Source: Magnetovibrio sp.
Lineage (GTDB): Bacteria; Pseudomonadota; Alphaproteobacteria; Rhodospirillales; Casp-alpha2
Direction of reading: 5' to 3'
Assembly: GCA_002709525.1 (NCBI GenBank)
Contig: PARE01000070.1
Location: 1 to 33,358, forward strand
Length of the DNA stretch: 33,358 nt
Shown here: piece by piece, positions 17,899 through 26,600 of the stretch
Numbering within the stretch: the first letter of the stretch is position 1
How the letters are laid out: each line of letters opens with the position of its first letter
The notes under the pieces: generated by a model
What the model saw: only the letters and a program-made list of their open reading frames with translations
Told to the model about the DNA's origin: nothing
Databases searched by the model: none
Position numbers and translations under genes: made by a program

Positions 17899-19391
17899 GC
17901 GCAGTCATTATCAATGAAGTTCGTAAAGGCTTCTACCTCGACTCTGTCGCTCTCATGCGCATGTCTCGAACAGTGGCTGACCTGGACGGTGTCGAGGAGG
18001 CTGCAATGATGATGGGGACCCCATCGAACATACAAATCATGGAGGATGCGGGGCTTCTTGAGGAATTAGGGAAGAGCGCAGGTGGGGGTGACCTGATAAT
18101 TGGCATTCGCGCCGTAGATGTGGCCTCGGTGGAATTAGCGCGGGATAAAGCAAATGAGCAGTTGGACGCTCCCGCAGCGCGAGGCGGTGACGGTGAGGCG
18201 TGGCGTCCTCGCACCTTGCGTGCGGCTGTTAGGGAAGTGCCCGACGCCAATTTGGCTCTGATCTCGGTGCCGGGTGATTTCGCGATTGCGGAAGCGCGAA
18301 AAGCTATTCGCCGTGGTCTTCATGCAATGATTTTTAGCGACAACGTAGAAGTGGAAGCAGAAGCTGAATTGAAGCGAGAAGCACAGGATCTAGGCCGCTT
18401 GGTCATGGGTCCCGATTGTGGCACTGCCATTATAAACGGCACGCCGCTTGCCTTCGCTAATGTGGTGTCCCGTGGAGGCATCGGCATTGTTGGTGCCTCC
18501 GGCACTGGAACCCAGGAGGTAAGCTGCTTGATCTCTCAATATGGTGGGGGAATTTCGCATGCGATAGGCGTTGGCGGTCGCGATTTGAACAGCGAAGTGG
18601 GCGGGATCTCCACGGTTATGGCTATCGATAGTTTGTGTCATGACCAGGCGACAGAACATATCGTTTTGATCTCAAAGCCCCCTCCCGCTGAGGTGGCCTC
18701 AAGGGTCCTGGATCGCATTGCGATTAGTCACAAGCCGGCAACCATTTGCTTCATTGGCGCTAGTGACCTCCCCATGCCTGACAATGCAACCCAGGTATTC
18801 AACCTCCGCGCGGCCGCGCGAGCAGCGCTGGGCTTGGATGATAGTAACCAAGCCACTCCAAAAGTGAGTTTTGTATCGGTATCGGGTCGGTCCCAGATCC
18901 AAGGATTGTATTCTGGCGGAACCCTTTGCGCTGAAGCGCAAGTTCTTCTCCGCGCGGCCGAACTGGCGATTTGCTCCAATGCGCCTGTGCCCGGCGTGCC
19001 GAATTTGATTGATGCAAATACTGGTCATCGTCTGCTGGATCTAGGCGATGACCAATACACCCAGGGGCGTCCGCACCCAATGATTGAACCTGGCGTGCGT
19101 GACGATGCAATTATCGCGGCTTTGAATAACCCAGAGATCGCGATTATCCTCGTCGATGTGGTAATTGGTTATGGCGCACACCTTGATCCCGCTGGCCACT
19201 TGGTCGCCGTGCTTTCCGCCAATTCTCTTCCGGACGCGCCGTTAGTCATCGCCTCTGTCACGGGCACAGATGAAGACCCGCAGGTGCGGTCCGCGCAGAT
19301 GGCCAAACTTGCTGATGCCGGCGTCCAGGTAGCGCCGACCAATGCTGATGCTGCCCAATGGGCTATCGAACTTATCAACGTGGCCAGTTGA
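17895..19391 (+). CDS. allF: FdrA family protein (succinyl-CoA synthetase-like), oxamic transcarbamylase subunit AllF
   Basis: YLDSVALMRMSRTVADLDGVEEAAMMMGTPSN, VMGPDCGTAIINGTPLAFANVV, GGIGIVGASGTGTQEVSCLISQYGGGISHAIGVGGRDLNSEVGG. ATGA overlap with allG stop. Ends at ...WAIELINVAS without the NxGLxxF segment. Confidence 0.9.
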   Translation: MSAVIINEVRKGFYLDSVALMRMSRTVADLDGVEEAAMMMGTPSNIQIMEDAGLLEELGKSAGGGDLIIGIRAVDVASVELARDKANEQLDAPAARGGDGEAWRPRTLRAAVREVPDANLALISVPGDFAIAEARKAIRRGLHAMIFSDNVEVEAEAELKREAQDLGRLVMGPDCGTAIINGTPLAFANVVSRGGIGIVGASGTGTQEVSCLISQYGGGISHAIGVGGRDLNSEVGGISTVMAIDSLCHDQATEHIVLISKPPPAEVASRVLDRIAISHKPATICFIGASDLPMPDNATQVFNLRAAARAALGLDDSNQATPKVSFVSVSGRSQIQGLYSGGTLCAEAQVLLRAAELAICSNAPVPGVPNLIDANTGHRLLDLGDDQYTQGRPHPMIEPGVRDDAIIAALNNPEIAIILVDVVIGYGAHLDPAGHLVAVLSANSLPDAPLVIASVTGTDEDPQVRSAQMAKLADAGVQVAPTNADAAQWAIELINVAS

Positions 19392-19400
19392 GAGTTCACC

Positions 19401-20369
19401 ATGGTCAATCCGTTCGATATCCCCGATCGGATACTTGTTGCCATTGGTGGCAATGCGACTCATCCGGAAGATATTGAGGGCACGTCACGCGAACAAAAGA
19501 TAATCGCGGCTAATACTGCAAAGGCTCTATTGCCGTTGGCGTTGATAGATAACGAGCTCGTGGTGACCCATGGTAATGGACCGGTGGTGGGTAAAATTCT
19601 TATGCGCCAAGCCCTGACCAGCGACACCATAGCGCCGATGCCGCTGGATATCTGTGTTGGTCACTCCCAGGGAGGTATTGCCTATCTATTGGTACAGGCT
19701 CTTGAGAACGCGCTGCGGGAAGTTGACAGCTCCCGCCATGCAGCTTGCCTGCTGACCCAGGTGGAGGTCGATGAAGACGATCCTGCCTTTGATGATCCCA
19801 GCAAGTTCATTGGTGCCTTCTACACCGAGGAGGAAGCCCGTCGCATTGAAGCTGAGATGGGTTGGCAAATGAAGGAAGATTCTGGGCGCGGCTGGCGGCA
19901 TGTGGTACCATCTCCAAAACCGCAGCATGTTTGCGATATCTCCCTGGTCCAGGTGCTTGCGCGCCGTGGCACCATTGTGATCGCTGGCGGTGGCGGCGGC
20001 ATTCCTGTCGTTCGTGGTCCCAAAGGCGTTAGACGAGGTGTGCAGGCGGTCATCGATAAGGACCTCACTTCGGCTCACATGGCCAATGTCTTGGGTATTG
20101 AACTTCTGATGATCCTCACTGCCGTGTCCAGGGTGGCTGTTGATTTTGGAAAACCGGGTCAGCGTGAACTCGATCAAGTTACCATGCGTGAGCTACGAGC
20201 ATTGCACGCTGAAGGACATTTTCCACCCGGCAGCATGGGACCGAAGATTGAGGCTGCATTACGGTTTCTCGAAGGTGGAGGTGAGCGGGTAATAATCGCA
20301 CACCTGGATGAAGCTATGACCGCGCTCCATGGTGAGGCCGGTACCCACATCCTTGCCGACGATGCTTGA
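19401..20369 (+). CDS. allK: Carbamate kinase (ArcC/AllK)
   Basis: ILVAIGGNATHPED, VVTHGNGPVVGKILMRQ, CVGHSQGGIAYLLVQAL, IVIAGGGGGIPVV, AVIDKDLTSAHMANVLGIELLMILTAV, GSMGPKIEAALRFLEGGGERVIIAHLDEA. Canonical carbamate kinase motifs. Confidence 0.95.
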   Translation: MVNPFDIPDRILVAIGGNATHPEDIEGTSREQKIIAANTAKALLPLALIDNELVVTHGNGPVVGKILMRQALTSDTIAPMPLDICVGHSQGGIAYLLVQALENALREVDSSRHAACLLTQVEVDEDDPAFDDPSKFIGAFYTEEEARRIEAEMGWQMKEDSGRGWRHVVPSPKPQHVCDISLVQVLARRGTIVIAGGGGGIPVVRGPKGVRRGVQAVIDKDLTSAHMANVLGIELLMILTAVSRVAVDFGKPGQRELDQVTMRELRALHAEGHFPPGSMGPKIEAALRFLEGGGERVIIAHLDEAMTALHGEAGTHILADDA

Positions 20370-21297
20370 TGCCTATAACCCCTGGCAAGTAACGGCTCAT
20401 TCCATCGGGCCAATGGCAAGACGGGCGCTAAATGGATCAATGTTGGGTGAAGTTTGTGCGGTCTTTGCACGGACATTCTATATCCGAACAGAGAACTGCC
20501 TTCTGTGTGTTGCTACCGGCGATGTGTATAATGGCCCTTTGACAATCGTGACTAGCGCGCCTGAGACGACGAATTGGCAGGCGAGTGGTGTGCGCGTTCG
20601 ACAGCGCGTCGTTCTGCAGTCCCGTAGAATAGCGGTTGGAATGATGTTGGTTATTCCCTATGGGGAAGCTACCGAGTGGATGCCGCCACGCCCACATGCC
20701 AATGATAAGGAAATGACCTCAAAAGGCATCGCCAATTTACGCGCGAAGGTTGTCGATAGATTGCCACGGAATGGTCTGGCAGAATTCGTGGTGCGGTCGA
20801 GCTTGAATATTAGATCTTCTCTCGCTGTAGTTGCCAAAGGGCCAATCCGCCGAATAAGTTCAGCATTGTCCGTGGCGCTGTTCAGACGCCGGCTTTTTCA
20901 GCCATCGCCAGTCGATGTGGCAGCCCTGTTGGGGCTGGGCCCTGGTTTGACTCCGTCTGGCGATGATTTTTTGGGCGGTATGATGGTCGGTCTGTATGCA
21001 GTTCGCGAGGATGGCTTTGCGAAGGACCTTTGGCGGATTATTAACGATTGCGACGAGAGTTCGGCAAATATCGTTTCCTGGGCGCACTTGCGTGGGGCAG
21101 CCCATGGTCTAGCGGCCGACAGTATACTCCGTTTGACGTGCATTGTTAGTTCAGGCGGAGAACCTGATGATGAGATACTTGCAGCTATCGATCGAATTGG
21201 CCATACGTCGGGTTGGGATATGGTTGCCGGATTGGTCGTCGTTCTCGAGACTTGGACAGGTGTGATGGACAACACTTCAACAAACAGAGAAAATTGA
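20362..21297 (+). CDS. allH: DUF2877 family protein, oxamic transcarbamylase subunit AllH (YlbF)
   Basis: LLGLGPGLTPSGDDFLGGMMVGLYAVRE is the DUF2877 hallmark. ATG at 20362 overlaps the carbamate kinase stop by 8 nt. Confidence 0.85.
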   Translation: MLDAYNPWQVTAHSIGPMARRALNGSMLGEVCAVFARTFYIRTENCLLCVATGDVYNGPLTIVTSAPETTNWQASGVRVRQRVVLQSRRIAVGMMLVIPYGEATEWMPPRPHANDKEMTSKGIANLRAKVVDRLPRNGLAEFVVRSSLNIRSSLAVVAKGPIRRISSALSVALFRRRLFQPSPVDVAALLGLGPGLTPSGDDFLGGMMVGLYAVREDGFAKDLWRIINDCDESSANIVSWAHLRGAAHGLAADSILRLTCIVSSGGEPDDEILAAIDRIGHTSGWDMVAGLVVVLETWTGVMDNTSTNREN

Positions 21298-22889
21298 TGC
21301 TTCATACTCCACGATCCTATGGCGGCATGGTCACGGCGCCGCATCATCTAGCCGCGCGCGCCGGGCTGCGCGTGCTTGAAGAGGGCGGTAATGCGATTGA
21401 GGCTATGGTGGCCGCGGCGGCGGCCATTACAGTGGTTTATCCTCACATGAATGCGCTGGGTGGTGATAATTTCTGGCTCATTCATACGCCGGGTAGTGAG
21501 GTCACCGGCATTGATGCTTGTGGAGCTGCGGCTGCCCTGGCTGATATAGATTATTATCGCGGACAAGGTCATAAGGGTATTCCGTCGCGCGGCGCTAAGG
21601 CGGCTCTCACGGTGGCGGGTGCCGTTTCAGGTTGGGAGGAAGCGCTTAGGTTCAGCAAGGAGACGTGGGGAGGAACCATGTCCTTAAGCCGCCTTCTTGA
21701 GGATGCCGTGCACTACGCAGAGGATGGTGCGGCTGTGACCAGGACCCTGGCCTTTAATGCTCTGATCAAACATGATGAGCTCAAGGATGCTCCCGGTTTC
21801 ATTGATAATTTCATCATCGATGGCGCTCTGCCGATAGAGGGTCAGCGTTTCCGCCAACCTCGGATTGCCGCGACATTTAGGCGCTTGGCCGAACACGGGT
21901 TGGATGATTTTTATCGCGGAGAACTCGCGCGGGAAATTGCTGCGGATCTCGAGCGCGCCGGTTCGCCCCTGCGACTGGAAGATTTAGAACGTCATAAGGC
22001 TCTTCAGGTTAAGCCGCTCTCCTTGCGTGTCGCTGGGCATGATGTCTTCAACATGCCTCCGCCAACACAGGGTCTAGCCTCGCTGCTTCTCCTGGGCGTA
22101 TATGATCGCCTTGGGGTTTGTGTGGCTGAGGATTTTGACTTTATCCATGGCCTTGTTGAGGCGACCAAACGCGCTTTTCGGATCCGGGATCGCTATGTCA
22201 CCGATCCGGCCTACATGGATATTGATCCGGTTAACTTTCTTAATGGCACAAGGTTGGACGCAATGGCCGCCGACATCCACGCAGAGCAAGCATTGCCGTG
22301 GCCAGATCCGGTCCAAAAGGGTGATACAGTTTGGTTGGGTGCGGTTGACAAGGAGGGCCGCGCAGTCAGTTTCATTCAGAGCATTTATTGGGAATTTGGC
22401 TCGGGTACGGTGCTCGAAAACTCGGGGATCATGTGGCAGAATCGCGGCACCAGTTTTTCCCTTGATCCAGTGCACCATAATTGTCTGAAGCCGCACCGTC
22501 GACCATTTCATACGATTCAGCCCGCAATGGCGCGCCTGGCAGATGGACGTGTTATGTCGTATGGAACCATGGGTGGCGAGGGACAGCCGCAGACCCAGGC
22601 CATGGTGTTCACGCGCCACGTCATGTACGGCCAAGGTTTGCAAGAGGCGGTTACGGCGCCGCGGTGGCTGCTTGGACGGACCTGGGGAGCAGCGACGACG
22701 AACCTCCGTGTTGAAAACCGGTTTGACCCGGCCGTCATCCAGGACCTTCGGAATGCGGGGCATGACATTGAGGAGATTGGTGATTTTGACGAGGTTATGG
22801 GACACGCTGGCGCTCTGGTGCGCCATCCAAATGGATTGATTGAGGGTGCAGCCGATCCGCGCGGTGACGGTGCTGCCGCCGGCGCCTAA
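21297..22889 (+). CDS. hpxW: Gamma-glutamyltransferase-family Ntn-hydrolase, candidate oxamate amidohydrolase (HpxW-like)
   Basis: SYGGMVTAPHHLAARAGLRVLEEGGNAIEAMVAAAAAITVVYPHMNALGGDNFWLIH; putative processing site KGDTVWLGAVDKEGRAVSFIQSIYWEFGSG with Thr344 (codon 22326-22328). ATG overlaps the allH stop. HpxW identity rests mainly on context. Confidence 0.72.
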   Translation: MLHTPRSYGGMVTAPHHLAARAGLRVLEEGGNAIEAMVAAAAAITVVYPHMNALGGDNFWLIHTPGSEVTGIDACGAAAALADIDYYRGQGHKGIPSRGAKAALTVAGAVSGWEEALRFSKETWGGTMSLSRLLEDAVHYAEDGAAVTRTLAFNALIKHDELKDAPGFIDNFIIDGALPIEGQRFRQPRIAATFRRLAEHGLDDFYRGELAREIAADLERAGSPLRLEDLERHKALQVKPLSLRVAGHDVFNMPPPTQGLASLLLLGVYDRLGVCVAEDFDFIHGLVEATKRAFRIRDRYVTDPAYMDIDPVNFLNGTRLDAMAADIHAEQALPWPDPVQKGDTVWLGAVDKEGRAVSFIQSIYWEFGSGTVLENSGIMWQNRGTSFSLDPVHHNCLKPHRRPFHTIQPAMARLADGRVMSYGTMGGEGQPQTQAMVFTRHVMYGQGLQEAVTAPRWLLGRTWGAATTNLRVENRFDPAVIQDLRNAGHDIEEIGDFDEVMGHAGALVRHPNGLIEGAADPRGDGAAAGA

Positions 22890-22895
22890 AACTGT

Positions 22896-23444
22896 CTAGG
22901 CGTTCTTTAGCGCGATTGGCTTGCTGGCGGCGACCTCTTCTTCGGTCAGGCCCTCCAATTCGTGTGGAAACACCAGCCATTCTTCGGTTTCGTTAATGAA
23001 GTAGTCGGGAACTAGATCGACTTTACGTTTTCCAGGTTTGTAATAGACGGTGGCAATTCGGATCACGTCGGGCGTGTTGCGTCGTGAAAGCTCGTTTATT
23101 CGGTCGATGACGGCGCGGATAGAGCGCCCAGTATCGAATACATCATCTACAATTAAGAGCGTGTCCTCGGCATTAACATTCTCAATGATGTAATGCAGGC
23201 CGTGGACACGAATGTCATCGTTTTGCTGTTCAATGCCCGTGTAAGACGATGTCCGGATAGCGATGTGGTCAGAGGGATGGCCGTGATAATTGAGGAGTTC
23301 CTGGACGGCGATCCCCACCGGTGTTCCTCCACGCCATATACCGATGATGTAGTCGGGATGGAAGCCGTCCTCCATAACCTTGAGCGCCAACCGAAACGAG
23401 TCGTCCAAGAGGCTTTGCGCCGTTACATGGGTCTTCTCAACCAT
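22896..23444 (-). CDS. Purine phosphoribosyltransferase (hypoxanthine/xanthine-guanine PRTase type)
   Basis: YIIGIWRGGTPVGIAVQELL and the PRPP-binding motif LLIVDDVFDTGRSIRAVI; YKPGKRKVDLVPDYFINETEEWLVFPHEL. Converges with hpxW (6-nt gap), divergent from xdh. Confidence 0.88.
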   Translation of the reverse strand: MVEKTHVTAQSLLDDSFRLALKVMEDGFHPDYIIGIWRGGTPVGIAVQELLNYHGHPSDHIAIRTSSYTGIEQQNDDIRVHGLHYIIENVNAEDTLLIVDDVFDTGRSIRAVIDRINELSRRNTPDVIRIATVYYKPGKRKVDLVPDYFINETEEWLVFPHELEGLTEEEVAASKPIALKNA

Positions 23445-23682
23445 TCCTGTTTCCCCGTGTTATTCATATTTTCTTGGATAATTTTAATTATTATCAAAAA
23501 ATAACGGATGGTTCGCATCATTTGTTGGTTTATGATGTTGAGTCCAGCGATGCTGCAATCCGCCCCTTTGATTGCGTATTCCGGTCGTTTGGGCAAGGCC
23601 GAAGGTTGCCTGGGAGACCAATAGGGAAGAAAAAAGCCGGACCGGTCGTCGTGGGCCGGAAGTCGGGACGATGGGGATAGCT

Positions 23683-26600
23683 ATGCGCGACCATGTAACG
23701 TTTCGTCTCAATGATGAGGTTCAAGTTCTTCGCGACGTTTCGCCGACGTTGACGTTGCTGGAATTTTTGCGTGAGCGTAGACGCCTGACAGGGACCAAGG
23801 AAGGGTGTGCGGAAGGTGACTGTGGCGCTTGCACCGTTGCCGTCGGAGGATTGGTAGATGGAGAGGTGTCTTATCAGGCAATCAATGCCTGCATCCAATT
23901 CGTTGGGATGCTTGAAGGGAAATCGATTCGCACTGTCGAGGCCTTAAAAGCGCCCAACGGTCAATTGCACCCGGTCCAGCAGGCGATGGTTGATGAGCAT
24001 GGATCCCAATGTGGATTTTGTACGCCGGGGTTCATCATGTCTATTTACGCAGCTTACATTATGGATCACCCCATGGACGCAGATGCGAGCCCCGATTTGC
24101 TGGCGGGTAATCTTTGTCGGTGCACGGGCTACGGCCCGATCGCGGCAGCGGCGGCAAAGTTAGCGGCGTATGAAAAACCGGATTGGGATAGGGCGCGATT
24201 GCGAGCGGATCAACGCTGGGTCCGCGAGGCAGCAGACACCGAAACTGTAGATTTCTTTTGTAGTGGCCAGAGGTTTGTCTCGCCGGGAACCCTGGACGAT
24301 TTGGCTCGTATTTATGCGGCCGAGCCCAACGCGACCTTGGTAGCTGGTGCCACCGATGTGGGATTGTGGGTCACGAAAATGCACCGAAAATTAGACACGG
24401 TAATACATCTTGGTCGTGTTCGTGAACTGAAGTCGATCGTCGATGATGGTGAGAAGTTGAGTATTGGTGCGGGTGTTACGTACTCTCAGGCTTTGGAAAC
24501 TATGGCCATTTATTTTCCCGATTTTGCGGAGATGACCCGTCGCATCGGTGCGGTTCAAATTCGCAATGTCGGCACCATTGGCGGTAACGTAGCGAACGGA
24601 TCACCAATCGGCGATACCCTGCCGGCGCTGATTGTTTTGGATGCGTCGCTTGTCCTTCGAAAGGGTAATGAATTACGACGCATCGCCATCGAAGAATTTT
24701 TTGTGGAATACGGCAAACAGGACCGGGCGTCTGGAGAGTTCCTGGAAGCGATCGAAATTCCCTTGCCCGGACCGGGCATGGCACTCAGGTGCTACAAGAT
24801 TTCCAAACGCTTCGATCAGGATATTTCAGCAGTCTGTGGTTGCATGGCTGTGCGTGTTGAGGGCGGCAGGGTGATCGATGCGCGAATTGCATATGGTGGC
24901 ATGGCAGGGACGCCAGAGCGGGCTCATACGGTGGAAGGGGCCTTAATCGGTCAGGATTGGAGCGAAGCGACAATCAATGCCATCATGGGTGCGTTTGACA
25001 ATGATTTCGCGCCAATTTCGGATATGCGTGCCAGTGCTACGTATCGTCAGGAGGTGGCTGCAAATTTGCTGAAACGCTATTTCCAAGAAACTTCTGGAAA
25101 CGTGGCAAAAACGCGCCTCGTCGGGATTGGTGCTGATATTGGTGGTCCGCGACTTGATAGTTCGATTGTCACTACGCCGACTGTCATGAAGAGTATTGCG
25201 GGTGATGTTGAGACCCCCCAAAGGCACGACAGCAGCCATAAGCACATCGCGGGCGAGGCCGTTTTCGTTGATGATATTCCAACACCGAAAGGTACCTTGG
25301 CCGTCCACGTCGCTATGAGCACGAAAGCGCATGCAAAGATTGTGGATCTTGATCTATCCCCTGTTCGCGCGGCTCCTGGCGTTGTGTGTGTTGTTGCAGC
25401 TGCCGATATTCCCGGTAAGAACGATATCAGTCCGGTCATGGGTGATGACCCTCTGTTTGCCGAGGGAGTAGTGGAATACGCCGGCCAGTCCCTGTTCGCC
25501 GTGGGGGCGGAGACGATTGAGAGGGCCCGTGATGCCGCGGCCTTGGCGCGTATTTTCTATGAAGACCTGCCCGCTGTCATTTCTATTGACGAGGCAATGG
25601 ATCAGGGTTCCTTGTTGGAGGAACCGTATGTCATGTCCCGTGGTGATGCGCAGGCGGCTATCGATGGCGCTGTGCACTCGTTGTCTGGCCGTGTTTACGT
25701 GGGCGGGCAGGAACATTTCTATCTGGAAGGCCAAGCAGCGTTAGCTCTACCAGGTGAGGACGGCGATATTACATTACATAGTTCGACGCAACATCCCAGT
25801 GAAATCCAGCATACCATTGCCAAGCTTCTGGGTCTCGCAAACAATGCGGTTACGGTTGAGGTCCGCCGTATGGGTGGAGCCTTTGGCGGCAAGGAGAGCA
25901 ATGGTAATCTGCCGGCAGCGGCAGCGGCACTAATCGCTTCAAAGACGGGCCGCGCCGCGAAGGTTCGTTACGATCGTGATCAAGACATGATCATTACGGG
26001 CAAGCGTCATGACTTCCGTATCGACTACGAGGTAGGGTTCGATAATAACGGCCGGATCGAAGGCATTGACTTCCAACAGGCTGCTCGGTGCGGCATGTCC
26101 TATGATCTGTCCGTACCCATTTGTGACCGAGCCATGTTTCATGCGGATAATACTTATTATCTGCCCAACGTGAAGATAACGTCCTATCGATGTAAAACCC
26201 ACACAGTTTCGAATACTGCGTTTCGAGGGTTCGGCGGACCTCAGGGTATGGTTGGCATTGAACGCGTGGTGGACGAAATTGCCCATTATTTGGGCAAGGA
26301 TCCTATCGAAGTGCGACGCGTTAATTTTTACGATCCAAAAGGAGCAGTAAAAGACCGCGCTGTTACCCCTTATGATATGACCGTGGAAGACTGTGTGATT
26401 GATGAAATTGTCAGTGAACTGGGAAGAACTGCTGACTACGATAGACGACGCGCTGACATTCGAGAATGGAACCAAACCAGTCAAACCCTTAAAAGAGGGA
26501 TTGCTCTTACACCGGTGAAATTCGGTATCTCATTTACTCTCACTTTTCTCAATCAGGCTGGCGCTCTTGTTCATATCTATAATGATGGTTCAATACATTT

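Noticed and set aside
22074-22826. 250-aa reverse-strand ORF antisense to the HpxW-like gene
   Set aside because: No recognised motifs and fully inside a convincing GGT-family CDS; shadow ORF.
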